64,000 nucleotides of DNA from positions 62,001 to 126,000 of the forward strand of contig QUBU01000001.1 of the NCBI GenBank assembly GCA_014337915.1, read 5' to 3'. This stretch comes from Gammaproteobacteria bacterium. Lineage in GTDB: Bacteria > Pseudomonadota > Gammaproteobacteria > Steroidobacterales > GCA-2729495. Positions 26,124 to 34,819 of this stretch are shown here, piece after piece. Below the pieces are notes generated by a model. The model saw only the letters and a program-made list of their open reading frames with translations, ran no database searches and was not told the DNA's origin. How positions within the stretch are numbered: position 1 is the stretch's first letter; every line of letters starts with the position of its first letter. Made by a program: the position numbers and the translations under genes.

Positions 26124-29051
26124 TCAGAGCGGCTTCGTCCGGCGCCAGTGCCGGCCCAGCAGGCTGCCCAACAGCAGCAGCAATATCGGCAGGTCGAGAG
26201 CGGAACTGCCGCTGTCAGTCTTTGGTCCCGGAAAGACGTAGACGCCGACGTCGGCGGTGTCTGTCTGGTTCTGCGAGTCGGTAATCGTGTAACTGAACTG
26301 CGCAAGGCCGGTGAAGTCCGGAGGAGCGGTGTAGGTAACGGACTGGTCCGCATTCACCACTACCGTGCCTTTCGCCGGTGCCGTGGTGATCGCCAGTGTG
26401 ACCGGCCCATTGAGGAACCCGCCGTCGTTCCTCAGGACGTTGAGCGTCACACTGTGACCGGAGGACGTTGCGTATCCCACCGACTGGAATACAGGTGGGA
26501 AATAGGTTCCGGCCAGGGCTGGATCAAAATTGTTCGGGTCGTTGGCGGCATCCACGACATTCCTGACCGTAATCCTCGCGGTCGCTTCATTGCTGGCGTC
26601 GCCGTCGGCATCCGTGACCCGGTACCGGAACTGGTCGGAGGCCGGAAAGCCAGCGTTGTCGTTGTACCTGTAGACGACGTAGGGCCTGGTCGTGGCGCTG
26701 AACCCGGGGCAGTCCGGACCGGCTGCGGCGCACAGCAGTGCGGTGCCATGGGCCGGCGGCGTGGTGATTTCCAGTGTGAGCGGCACGTCGCTCAGGCCAA
26801 GGTCATTGTTGAGGACCGCCAGGGAATTGCTGCGGCCAAAGTTCAGGCCGTCGAAGTTGTCGTCATTCGCGACCGGTGCATCATCGACCTCGACTACGGC
26901 GTAGCACAGCACCGGATCGTTGACGGCTTCGCGGGCCAGGTAGGCCACGATGATGGTGCCGCCCTTGTCCGTGCCCGGGGTCACGGTGATGCTGTTGTCC
27001 GGGTTCACGGTCGCGGTAGCGGCATCCGCGGGCGAAACCTCGAGGACTTCCACTGTGACCGGCGGGGCATTGAGGCCGGTGTCGTTTGCCAGCACATTGA
27101 CGATGGTGGGCGCATTGCGCAGCCCGTCGACCTCATCGTTGGCGCAGCTGGGCAGGTCATTGCCCGGCGCCCCGACGACATTGATGGTGACTGTGGCACT
27201 GCTGCTGGTATCGCCATCGACATCAGTGATCGTGTACTGGAACGAGTCTGGCCCGGCGTAGCCACTTGCCGGCGTGTAGCGGATCTGCGGCCCGGATGGG
27301 CTGGACTCAGGGGTCGCGGTACCGTGGGCCGCTGCCTGAGTAATGGCAAGCGTGAGCGGCGTGTCGGACGCCTCGAGGTCATTGGCCAGGACGTCCACCA
27401 GGACGTTTGCGCCCTGCAGGACGGCGGCACTGTCATCCACTGCCACCGGCGTGGCTGGCAGCTTCACGGTCAGCCTGCAGGTCACCGGCCGGTTGGTGCC
27501 ATCCGCCAGGAAATATTCGGTGACATAGCTGCCGCCCTTGCCCGCTGGCGGCGTGAAGGTAATGCGCCGGTCCGGGTCGACCACGGAACTGCCATCCGCC
27601 GGCTGGGTGGCAATGGTGAGCACCACAGGGGGAATGTCGAAGCCGCTGTCATTGGCGAGCACATCGACCGTCACGGGCGTGTCCGGCGTGCCGGTGACAT
27701 CATCGTCGGCACAGGCAACCGGATCGGTGATGATGACCTGCGCGGTCGCCGTGGCCGAGTGCCCGGCGGAATCAGTCACCCGGTAAGTGATCTCCTGGAC
27801 GCTTTCCGATGTGTCACCGCGCTGGTAGCGGATGCGGTTCGATACCACGGAGGCGGTACCCTGGGCCGGACCGCTCTCGATGGTTATCGTGGCGGGGGCC
27901 ACGCCGGGCAGGTCATTCGCCAGCACATCGACGCTCGCTGCGCCGAGGGGCATGATGAGGATGCTCCGGTCATCGAATGCGACCGGCAGGTCGGTGCTGC
28001 TGCCGGTGAAGTCCAGCGTCGTTGCGATCCAGGTATCCGTGCCATTGAGCGATGCGGCGGTCTCCGCTTCCTGGACCAGGATTGCCTGTGCAGTCGTGAT
28101 CAGGCCACCCGAACTCGTGGAAATCTTCAGCAGGACATTGGTCAGCGAGGCGACGCCGTCGCCGCTCCAGGTCATGTAGGAGTTGTCGCAATCGTTCGCG
28201 GCTGGCGCTGCATTGCCGTCGTTGCAGGCGTAGCCCCAGACGGTGGCCGTGGAACTGGTGCCCGCCACGAACCCGGTGCCGTCCAGCGCGGCGATGCCAT
28301 GCGTGCCGGGGCCTGACCAGTACGGCTGGTCCGAGACGTCAGGGCTGGACTGTGACGCCACCTGGCTGGGGAAGAAATCGCTGAAGCCGCCGCCGGCGGT
28401 GGTACTGCCCTGGAGGAGGGTGGGGTATGCCGCCGTAGCGCCGGACATTGCGACCACATAATCGTAGCCGCCCGCAGCGTTTGGGGTTGCCGAACTCACA
28501 CGCACCCGGGCGAGCCTGTGGATGATCCTGCCGAAGGTCTCGATCAGGCGCGTCCCGGCACTGCTGGCAACGTTGCGGTCGAAGCCGCCGAGTTCGATGG
28601 TTCCCGAAATGTAGTCATCACTGCCGGCGGCCGTGTCCTGGTCGTCCAGGGCCAGGAAGGCGTTGGCGATCGGAATGCCTGTCGTCCCGCCGATGGGCAA
28701 CACGGGTGAGGGCGCAGTCACGGGTGCTGGAGGCGGAGGAGTGGTGAACAGCTGTGGGGCTGTGCCCGGAGGATAGTAGCCGGCACTGAACACCGGCCCG
28801 ATCCATTGTGCGTTGCCGGCACCGAGTGGATGCCCGTTGTTCCAGGAACAGTCGTCGTCCTGGTCCGCGAGTACCCAGCCGGGACAGCCGTTCTCCACTC
28901 CTGCCGTATTCCCGGCCAGCGTGTAATAGTGCGTCAGGGCCAGGCCAGGAACGGGGGCCAGTGCCGACGCCACGGCCAGGATGCGCATTCCCACGGACAG
29001 CCACGACCCGGCCTGGCGTCCGATCTGGTGTTGGCGAGTGCCGCAACTCAT
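26124..29051 (-). CDS. Large exported protein with six Ig/cadherin-like repeats and a C-terminal sorting-like tail
   Basis: 975 residues. A signal peptide lies in the first 40 residues (basic start, then ILAVASALAPVPGLALT). An unrecognised domain, about 40-350, is followed by six tandem Ig-like modules each opening with a VDVLANDxxxxxxP-type motif (VDVLANDLPG, VDVLANDSGF, VDVLANDLEA, VNVLANDTGL, LAVLNNDLGL, LNVLRNDGGF). Such Big_9/cadherin-like modules occur in surface adhesins. The chain ends in a Ser-rich patch (DSGSSA), a hydrophobic helix (LDLPILLLLLGSLLG) and RHWRRTK, the plan of GlyGly-CTERM-type sorting tails, though with no GG pair. ATG 29051 has GGGA upstream; ATG 28988 is an alternative. 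Convergent with tRNA-Leu. Confidence 0.85.
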   Translation of the reverse strand: MSCGTRQHQIGRQAGSWLSVGMRILAVASALAPVPGLALTHYYTLAGNTAGVENGCPGWVLADQDDDCSWNNGHPLGAGNAQWIGPVFSAGYYPPGTAPQLFTTPPPPAPVTAPSPVLPIGGTTGIPIANAFLALDDQDTAAGSDDYISGTIELGGFDRNVASSAGTRLIETFGRIIHRLARVRVSSATPNAAGGYDYVVAMSGATAAYPTLLQGSTTAGGGFSDFFPSQVASQSSPDVSDQPYWSGPGTHGIAALDGTGFVAGTSSTATVWGYACNDGNAAPAANDCDNSYMTWSGDGVASLTNVLLKISTSSGGLITTAQAILVQEAETAASLNGTDTWIATTLDFTGSSTDLPVAFDDRSILIMPLGAASVDVLANDLPGVAPATITIESGPAQGTASVVSNRIRYQRGDTSESVQEITYRVTDSAGHSATATAQVIITDPVACADDDVTGTPDTPVTVDVLANDSGFDIPPVVLTIATQPADGSSVVDPDRRITFTPPAGKGGSYVTEYFLADGTNRPVTCRLTVKLPATPVAVDDSAAVLQGANVLVDVLANDLEASDTPLTLAITQAAAHGTATPESSPSGPQIRYTPASGYAGPDSFQYTITDVDGDTSSSATVTINVVGAPGNDLPSCANDEVDGLRNAPTIVNVLANDTGLNAPPVTVEVLEVSPADAATATVNPDNSITVTPGTDKGGTIIVAYLAREAVNDPVLCYAVVEVDDAPVANDDNFDGLNFGRSNSLAVLNNDLGLSDVPLTLEITTPPAHGTALLCAAAGPDCPGFSATTRPYVVYRYNDNAGFPASDQFRYRVTDADGDASNEATARITVRNVVDAANDPNNFDPALAGTYFPPVFQSVGYATSSGHSVTLNVLRNDGGFLNGPVTLAITTAPAKGTVVVNADQSVTYTAPPDFTGLAQFSYTITDSQNQTDTADVGVYVFPGPKTDSGSSALDLPILLLLLGSLLGRHWRRTKPL

Positions 29052-29172
29052 TTGGTCATTCCCGGTAGAGGTCAGGCGACCGGCCGTGCTTCTGCTGTTG
29101 TTGTGGCCGGTGAGGGAGCTTTCCAGGCACTCTAAACACCGCTCCGGACCCCGTCAATTTCACGGGACCGGA

Positions 29173-30798
29173 TTATGTGTGCTTGGGTTGCCCGCCAGGC
29201 GTGGTCCCCGGAAAACCGTGCGCTGCGTCTCGGATGGGAGTGCCGGCGATGTCGCCAATGGCGGTCACGAGCGCGCCCAGGTCCAGCGGGTTCGTGGTAT
29301 CGACACAGACGCAGTGACAGCCTTCCATCGAATCGGGCGGCTCGAACTCGGCCAATTGCCGCTGTAACACATCGATCGAGGCTTCAGATGGGTCTCGAGC
29401 CTCACTTGCACGCCGTGCGACACGCTGTACCAGCGTTTTCGCGTCGGCACTGCAGGCGACGACCACCGCAGGATGCCCGGTGCGCCGAGCAGCGGCCAGA
29501 AGTAACGAACGCTGCGCCTGGCGCAGGCTGGTAGCGTCCAGGATGACTGGCAGACCACTCTCCAGCACGGTTGCTGCGAGGTCGGCCATGCGGGCATAGA
29601 CGCGGGCAGACACATCCGCGGCATATATACCCGTTCCCGGTGCCGAGTCCGTGCGTGCCAGGGGCGCCATTGCAAACAGGCGCTTGCGCTCGACGTCCGA
29701 GCGAATATGGATTGCGAACAGCCGGGCAGACAGCTGCCTGGCGAGCCAGCTCTTCCCCGATCCACTGACGCCGGCCATGACCACCAGAATCGGCAACGTG
29801 CCCGCCAGCGGTTTGGCGGCATAGGCGAGCAGGTCGGCCATGCCCGGTCCATCGCTTGCATGAATTGGGCTCAGGCTGGCCACCTTGGCGCGGACCAGCG
29901 CCCGGTATGACAGATACAGGCGCAGCCCGGCGAGACCGGCAAAATCCCCGGTGATATCGAGATAGCCATTGAGGGCCTGGAACGCGAGGTCGCGCCGGCC
30001 CCGCACATCGAGGTCCATGATCAGGAAAGCCATCTCGTTCATGACGTCTATCCAGCGCAGCGCCGGATCGAACTCCAGTGCATCGAATGGCACCACCCGG
30101 TTTCCCAGTCGGACGAGATTGCCCAGGTGAAGATCGCCGTGGCACTCGCGCACCGCGCCGCAACGCTGCCGGTCGAGGACGAAGCCGCGCCGCAGGCTGA
30201 ATTCCGCGGAGATGTAGCGACGGCACTGGGCCAGCTGCTCCGCCCAGGACGCACCCAAGGTGGCATCCAGCTGCGCGAGGCTGGCAACGATTGCCGACCA
30301 GACCGAGTCGGCACTGCCCCATGGCATACCTGGCGGCGCGGGAGCGAGCTCGCGGTGAAACTGGCCGATCAGTTCTCCCAGCCTCGCAGCCTCATCCGAC
30401 TTCAGTCCCGCTGCCAGCTCGGCCCCGACGGCGGCACCCGGCGGGAAGCGCCGCATCTTCACCGCATACTCGACGACTGCCTCTTCCCGTGAGCCGGTTC
30501 CGTCGCCAGCAACGGCGGACACTGCCACAACGCCGAGGTAGATGTCTGGCGCCAGCCGCCGGTTCAGGCGCAGCTCTTCCTCGCATGCCTGGCGACGTGC
30601 CGCCAGGCTGCGGAAGTCGAGGAAGCCGAGGTCAACCGGCTTCTTGAGCTTGTAGGCGATATCGCCGCTGAGGATCACCCAGGAAACATGCGTCTCGATG
30701 ACCCGGAAATCCGCTGCCAGTGGACCAAAGGCGCCGCTCGCCAGCAGCCAGTCCAGTCTGTTCTGCGGTGTCTCTGCACCGGCCGCATCAGGCGTCAC
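29173..30798 (-). CDS. Aminoglycoside phosphotransferase-like kinase fused to a P-loop kinase domain
   Basis: 541 residues with two catalytic parts. The N-terminal half is APH/choline-kinase-like: VILSGDIAYKLKKPVDLGFL with a putative ATP-binding Lys, then the Brenner motif CHGDLHLGNLV (His220, Asp222) and FDALEFDPALRWID supplying the metal-binding Asp. The C-terminal half begins with Walker A GVSGSGKS (343-350) and resembles small zeta-toxin or gluconate-kinase-like phosphotransferases (DATSLRQAQRSLLL). Such fusions occur widely in Proteobacteria as uncharacterised proteins; substrate is unknown and antibiotic resistance should not be assumed. It sits 47 bases downstream of the FHA gene. Confidence 0.85.
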   Translation of the reverse strand: MTPDAAGAETPQNRLDWLLASGAFGPLAADFRVIETHVSWVILSGDIAYKLKKPVDLGFLDFRSLAARRQACEEELRLNRRLAPDIYLGVVAVSAVAGDGTGSREEAVVEYAVKMRRFPPGAAVGAELAAGLKSDEAARLGELIGQFHRELAPAPPGMPWGSADSVWSAIVASLAQLDATLGASWAEQLAQCRRYISAEFSLRRGFVLDRQRCGAVRECHGDLHLGNLVRLGNRVVPFDALEFDPALRWIDVMNEMAFLIMDLDVRGRRDLAFQALNGYLDITGDFAGLAGLRLYLSYRALVRAKVASLSPIHASDGPGMADLLAYAAKPLAGTLPILVVMAGVSGSGKSWLARQLSARLFAIHIRSDVERKRLFAMAPLARTDSAPGTGIYAADVSARVYARMADLAATVLESGLPVILDATSLRQAQRSLLLAAARRTGHPAVVVACSADAKTLVQRVARRASEARDPSEASIDVLQRQLAEFEPPDSMEGCHCVCVDTTNPLDLGALVTAIGDIAGTPIRDAAHGFPGTTPGGQPKHT

Positions 30799-30845
30799 GT
30801 TGTTGACCAGCGGAGCGGCCTGCCTGCTCGGTGGCGATGCGCCGC

Positions 30846-31913
30846 TCAGGCAACGTGGCTTGCAGCCTCTTCTCCGGTGGATGGCGGTTCCTCCGGCTTG
30901 AGCAGCTGCTTCAGCGAGCGCATCACCATGGTCTCGCTGAGCTGCTCGCCCGAGGGTTCGGGCGCCGGGAGCCGCGGCGATGCTGCGGGATTGTGGTAAC
31001 GCAATCGGTGGTTGCCAATGCTGATGATGTCACCGTGGACGAGGCGGCGCTGGCGGATCAATGCCGAATTGACGCTGGTGCCATTTGTGCTCTTGAGGTC
31101 CACGATCCAGTCCCCGCTGGCGTTGCGCAGGAACAGGGCATGCTGCCGGCTGATGAAGCGGCTGAGGATCGGGATGTCGCAATGCTCTCCGCGGCCGATC
31201 AACAGGCGTTCGCCACGGAGCGGGAACCGCCCTCGCTCGCGTGAGTCCAGCGAGAGGACCAGGCAGGGGTCGTCCTGCTTGCCAGGAACGGCCGGTCCAT
31301 CCGGCGGCACCTTTGCCGGCGACAGGTCGAAGCGTTGCTTGGCCAGCCCTGCCAGGCTCGCCATTCCCTTCGAATCCAGTACCCGATGCAGCGCTGCCTG
31401 GCCCGTCAGGATGAACAGGGGTGGCGGAGTCAACTCCTGGGCAGCCCGAATCAGGTCTCGCAGCAACTCCAGTACGCGCGGCCCGAACTGCTGGGCATTC
31501 TCGACCAGGATGATGGTGGTGATCTTCTGGCATGCGCCCTGGCGCAATACGACGTTGAGCAGGCGCTGCAGGTCGTCGGCGCTGGACTCGAAGGGCTCGA
31601 AGCCGAGTTGAGTCAGCACTGCCTCCAGGAAGCCGTGACGGCTATCGGTGGGCTCAAGAATGCGCGCGACTTTGCTGGATGCATCCGCGTCGGCCAGGAA
31701 CCGCTTCAGGGCCAGGCGCGTCATGTCACCGGAGTCTGCGGTCAGGATCGCGAGGCAACGGCCTCGCTCCCGCGACTGGCTCAGGTAGCGTACGGCCTCT
31801 AGAATCCTGCCGGGCACCTCGTTACCGGTGCCCGCGGTCTCGGCCGGGAAGTCGGTTCGCTCGTTCATGTGCATTTCTGGGGAATCACGAGCACGCTTTC
31901 GCCACAAGGTCAT
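30846..31913 (-). CDS. ExeA-like ATPase-derived protein with C-terminal FHA domain
   Basis: About 355 residues. The first part (30-225) follows the AAA fold of ExeA/GspA proteins: the Walker B-like strand TIILVENAQQFGPRVLELLR and the sensor-like LFILTGQAALHRVL are recognisable, but the Walker A region reads LAILTADSGDMTRLAL, with no GKT, so ATP use is doubtful. The C-terminal FHA domain (about 240-330) is typical: LLIGRGEHCDIPILSRFISR, QHALFLRN, DLKSTNGTSVN. FHA domains bind phosphothreonine. Start taken at 31913 (ATG of MTLWRKRAR); ATG 31868 is possible. It shares an AT-rich divergent region with ccmA. Confidence 0.82.
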   Translation of the reverse strand: MTLWRKRARDSPEMHMNERTDFPAETAGTGNEVPGRILEAVRYLSQSRERGRCLAILTADSGDMTRLALKRFLADADASSKVARILEPTDSRHGFLEAVLTQLGFEPFESSADDLQRLLNVVLRQGACQKITTIILVENAQQFGPRVLELLRDLIRAAQELTPPPLFILTGQAALHRVLDSKGMASLAGLAKQRFDLSPAKVPPDGPAVPGKQDDPCLVLSLDSRERGRFPLRGERLLIGRGEHCDIPILSRFISRQHALFLRNASGDWIVDLKSTNGTSVNSALIRQRRLVHGDIISIGNHRLRYHNPAASPRLPAPEPSGEQLSETMVMRSLKQLLKPEEPPSTGEEAASHVA

Positions 31914-31984
31914 GGCAGCTTCTTTTGTCCGGAAGTCTAGGTTCCGGCGGCATTTATGTAAACATCTGCGGACTGCCTGGCGCG

Positions 31985-32079
31985 CACCGGTCATACAGAC
32001 GCCGAAAATATCGTGACAAATTATTTAGCATCGTTAAGTAACATCTTGATAATAACGCCTATATGTATATAGACCAGGT
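31985..32079 (+). promoter_or_regulatory. AT-rich promoter region upstream of ccmA
   Basis: The 166-base gap between the FHA gene and ccmA becomes distinctly AT-rich here. Candidate elements on the plus strand: TTAGCA (32024-32029) and GATAAT (32048-32053) with 18-base spacing, and a second TATATA (32066-32071) only 8 bases from the ccmA GTG. Which is used cannot be told by eye. Confidence 0.4.
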
Positions 32080-32688
32080 GTGCCTGTGCTAGTGGTGCAG
32101 GACCTCAGCCTCTGGCGCGGCGCCACCTGCCTGTTCGACGGACTCTCGTTCGAGGTCGATGCGGGTGCGGCACTGCTGCTGCGGGGTGCAAACGGCACGG
32201 GCAAGACCTCGCTGCTCAGGGTCCTTGCGGGGCTGACGCTGCCCGAACGGGGATCGATCTGCTGGCGGGGTGAGCGCCGGCCAGGCGGGATGCGTGGACT
32301 GGCCGCCTACAACGGCCACAGCAGCGCGCTGAACGCCGACCTGACGGTGCTGCGGAATCTGGAGTTCTACGCCCGGCTCTGCGGCTGGCAGGGCGATCTC
32401 GGCGTACTCATCGATGAACTCGGGCTGGGCGCGATCCGCGACCTCGAACTGCGGTACCTGTCGGCTGGCCAGCGGCGTCGCGGAGGGCTGGCGCGATTGC
32501 TGATGTCGGACTGCCCGATCTGGCTGCTGGATGAGCCGTTCACCAATCTGGACGCGGCGGGCCGCCGGCTGGTGGGGGAGTACATCGACCGGCACCTCGG
32601 CTCCGGAGGTCTCGCGGTGATTGCGGTCCATGATCCCATGACGCTGGCCAGTCCGGCAGTCGCCACCCTGCGCCTGGGGGTGGATTGA
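32080..32688 (+). CDS. ccmA: Heme exporter ATP-binding protein CcmA
   Basis: ATPase of the CcmABCD complex that releases holo-CcmE in System I cytochrome c maturation. 202 residues: Walker A LRGANGTGKTSLL, ABC signature LSAGQRRRGGLARLL, Walker B PIWLLDEPFTNLD and the switch His in VIAVHD. The start is GTG 32080 with no Shine-Dalgarno, just after an AT-rich promoter-like stretch. First gene of a nine-gene ccm operon; ccmB follows after 3 bases. Confidence 0.95.
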   Translation: MPVLVVQDLSLWRGATCLFDGLSFEVDAGAALLLRGANGTGKTSLLRVLAGLTLPERGSICWRGERRPGGMRGLAAYNGHSSALNADLTVLRNLEFYARLCGWQGDLGVLIDELGLGAIRDLELRYLSAGQRRRGGLARLLMSDCPIWLLDEPFTNLDAAGRRLVGEYIDRHLGSGGLAVIAVHDPMTLASPAVATLRLGVD

Positions 32689-32691
32689 ATC

Positions 32692-33360
32692 ATGGGCCGG
32701 ATTTTCATCGCCGTGTTCCTGCGTGACCTGCGCATCGCCTGCAGTCGCTGGGGTGACGTCGCCAGTCCCCTGGTGTTCTTCGCCATTGTCGGATCACTGT
32801 TTCCGCTGGCGCTCAGCCCGACGCCAGCAACGCTGCGCGTGATCGGCCCCGCAGTCTTGTGGGTCGCTGCGCTGCTCAGCACGCTACTGTCCCTCAATGG
32901 CATGTTTCGCGCCGATGTGGACGACGGCACGATGGAGCAATTGCTGCTGCGCGAGGAGCCGCTGGCCGCCGTCATGCTGGCCAAGGCGCTGGCGCTGTGG
33001 CTGACCAGTGCGGCACCGCTGGTGGCACTGGCCCCGCTGATGGGAATCACCTACTATCTGCCCGGCAATGCGCTTCTGACCCTGTGCGTTACGCTGCTGC
33101 TCGGCACACCGACGCTGTGCCTGCTGGGAGCCGTGGGTGCCGCGCTGACCACTGGACTGCGCCAGGCCAGTGGCTTGCTGGCACTGCTCGTGCTGCCACT
33201 GATGCTGCCGGTAATGATGTTCGGCGCCAGGGCCACGGACCTTGCAGCAGGCGGTGACGACGTGACGGGTATTCTTTACCTGATGGGCGCGATGGCACTG
33301 CTGGCGGCCAGCCTGGCACCCATTGCTGCAGCAGCGGCCATGCGCATCACGATTGACTGA
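32692..33360 (+). CDS. ccmB: Heme exporter membrane protein CcmB
   Basis: Permease subunit partnering CcmA. 222 residues with six predicted membrane helices. The N-terminus FIAVFLRDLRIACSRWGDVA and VDDGTMEQLLLREEPLAAVM are CcmB hallmarks, and SLFPLALSPTP is also conserved. It sits 3 bases after ccmA and 60 bases before ccmC. Confidence 0.94.
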   Translation: MGRIFIAVFLRDLRIACSRWGDVASPLVFFAIVGSLFPLALSPTPATLRVIGPAVLWVAALLSTLLSLNGMFRADVDDGTMEQLLLREEPLAAVMLAKALALWLTSAAPLVALAPLMGITYYLPGNALLTLCVTLLLGTPTLCLLGAVGAALTTGLRQASGLLALLVLPLMLPVMMFGARATDLAAGGDDVTGILYLMGAMALLAASLAPIAAAAAMRITID

Positions 33361-33420
33361 CTTGCACACGCTGACCCACCACCATCGCTACTGGCCCCGA
33401 CTCCGTACCGGTCTTCCCCT

Positions 33421-34182
33421 ATGGCAATAGCCCTGCCCGCCTGGATGCATCGTCTCGCTTCGCCGCCGCATTTCTACCGGCTTGCGGACGTATTGCGGCG
33501 CTGGCTGCTGTGGCCGGCGCTGGCCTGCATCGCGGCGGGTGCCTACGGTGGCCTGGTACTGGCGCCGCCCGACTACCAGCAGGGCGAGGGCTTCCGGATC
33601 ATCTACGTGCATGTCCCGAGTGCCTACCTGTCCATGATGATCTATATGGTGATGGCGGTGGCATCGGCGACAGGACTCATCTGGCGAATCAAGCTGGCGC
33701 ATGCGGTGGCGGCGAGTTCCGCACCCATCGGCGCGTCGTTCACCTTCCTGGCGCTGGTCACCGGCGCAGTCTGGGGCCAGCCCATGTGGGGCACCTGGTG
33801 GGTCTGGGATGCGCGCCTGACCTCGGAACTGATCCTGCTGTTCCTCTACCTGGGATACATCCTGCTGCGCGCGGCCTTCGATGACCTCGGCAAGGCTGAC
33901 CGCGCCAGCGCCGTGCTGGCGCTGGTCGGCGTGGTTAACATCCCGATCATCCACTACTCGGTGATCTGGTGGAGCACGCTGCACCAGGGGCCGACCATCT
34001 CCAAGCTGGACAATCCCTCGATCACCATGGACATGCTCTGGCCGCTGCTGGTGATGATCAGCGGGTTTACGCTGTTCTTCCTCGCCGTACTGACCCGGCA
34101 TCTGCAGGGTGAAGTGCTGGAGCGGGAACAGCAGGCGCGCTGGGCGCGGGAGATTATCGCCGGCTCCGCTGCCGCGGGTTGA
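33421..34182 (+). CDS. ccmC: Heme-handling protein CcmC
   Basis: Inner-membrane protein that presents heme to CcmE. 253 residues, six membrane helices. The tryptophan-rich periplasmic WWD motif is present as GQPMWGTWWVWDARLTSEL; putative axial heme histidines are in IIYVHVPSAYLSM and IPIIHYSVIWWSTLHQG. It is followed after 4 bases by ccmD. Confidence 0.95.
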   Translation: MAIALPAWMHRLASPPHFYRLADVLRRWLLWPALACIAAGAYGGLVLAPPDYQQGEGFRIIYVHVPSAYLSMMIYMVMAVASATGLIWRIKLAHAVAASSAPIGASFTFLALVTGAVWGQPMWGTWWVWDARLTSELILLFLYLGYILLRAAFDDLGKADRASAVLALVGVVNIPIIHYSVIWWSTLHQGPTISKLDNPSITMDMLWPLLVMISGFTLFFLAVLTRHLQGEVLEREQQARWAREIIAGSAAAG

Positions 34183-34186
34183 GCCG

Positions 34187-34354
34187 ATGCGCGACTTCCT
34201 CGCAATGGGTGGTTACGCGCTCTGGGTCTGGAGCGCTTTCGGGCTGACGCTGGTCGTGTTGCTGGCAAATGTCATTGGCGCAGACCGGCGCTATCACAAT
34301 ACCCTGAGGCGCTTGCGCCTGCGGGCCAACCGGGTGGAGAGTCTGCGGAAATGA
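34187..34354 (+). CDS. ccmD: Heme exporter small subunit CcmD
   Basis: 55-residue single-pass membrane protein that helps release CcmE from CcmABC. MRDFLAMGGYALWVWSAFGL opens the protein, typical of CcmD, with one helix and a basic tail (RRYHNTLRRLRLRANRVESL). The ATG at 34187 is preferred over the longer open frame from 34109 because that part overlaps ccmC. It overlaps ccmE by 4 bases (ATGA). Confidence 0.92.
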   Translation: MRDFLAMGGYALWVWSAFGLTLVVLLANVIGADRRYHNTLRRLRLRANRVESLRK

Positions 34355-34809
34355 CGCCGAGAAGACAGCGACTGATGGTGGTTGGGCTCGTGGTGGCGGG
34401 CGTGGCGCTGGCGGCCGGCCTGGCGCTGCGCGCATTCAACGACAACCTGCTCTATTTCTATACGCCGACCCAGGTTGCAGCGGGCGAGGCCCCTGCAGGC
34501 AAGAAATTTCGCCTTGGCGGGCTGGTGCAGCCCGGCTCGTTGCATCGTGAGCCTGGCCAGCTCGAGGTGAAGTTCCAGGTGACGGACGTGAAGAAGGCCA
34601 TGGTGGTGAGCTACTCAGGCATCCTCCCGGATCTGTTCCGGGAGGGGCAGGGCGTCATCGCCTATGGTGTACTGATGCCCGATGGCAGTTTCCGGGCGGA
34701 TGAAGTGCTGGCCAAGCACGACGAAAACTACATGCCGCCGGAAGTCGCCCAGGCACTTCGCGAGCAGGGCCATCCGGACGCGGCAGAACCGGCGACGGCA
34801 AATCCCTGA
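34351..34809 (+). CDS. ccmE: Heme chaperone CcmE
   Basis: Periplasmic-facing chaperone that binds heme covalently and passes it to CcmF. 152 residues: one N-terminal anchor helix (MVVGLVVAGVALAAGLAL), an OB-fold (FRLGGLVQPGSL, FQVTDVKKAMVVSYSGILPD) and the heme-binding segment AKHDENYMPPEV, with the covalent His123 and Tyr127. ATGA overlap with ccmD. A perfect 9-base inverted repeat lies inside the gene at 34623-34645. Confidence 0.96.
   Translation: MTPRRQRLMVVGLVVAGVALAAGLALRAFNDNLLYFYTPTQVAAGEAPAGKKFRLGGLVQPGSLHREPGQLEVKFQVTDVKKAMVVSYSGILPDLFREGQGVIAYGVLMPDGSFRADEVLAKHDENYMPPEVAQALREQGHPDAAEPATANP
34623..34645. repeat. GC-rich hairpin inside ccmE
   Basis: CCTCCCGGA and TCCGGGAGG are perfect 9-base arms with the 5-base loop TCTGT. 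No T-run follows, so it is not a usual terminator. It might affect message stability in the long ccm transcript, or be chance in GC-rich DNA. Confidence 0.4.
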
Positions 34810-34819
34810 GGGTACTGAA

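Noticed and set aside
26148..28316. 722-codon open frame on the plus strand, antisense to the large repeat protein
   Set aside because: It is the shadow of a GC-rich gene in another frame: no family motif, no Shine-Dalgarno, Arg/Gly-rich low-complexity translation, while the minus strand shows clear repeated modules.
29173..30798. Antibiotic resistance gene (aminoglycoside phosphotransferase)
   Set aside because: Only the fold is shared; the fusion with a P-loop kinase domain matches widespread uncharacterised proteins, not resistance enzymes.
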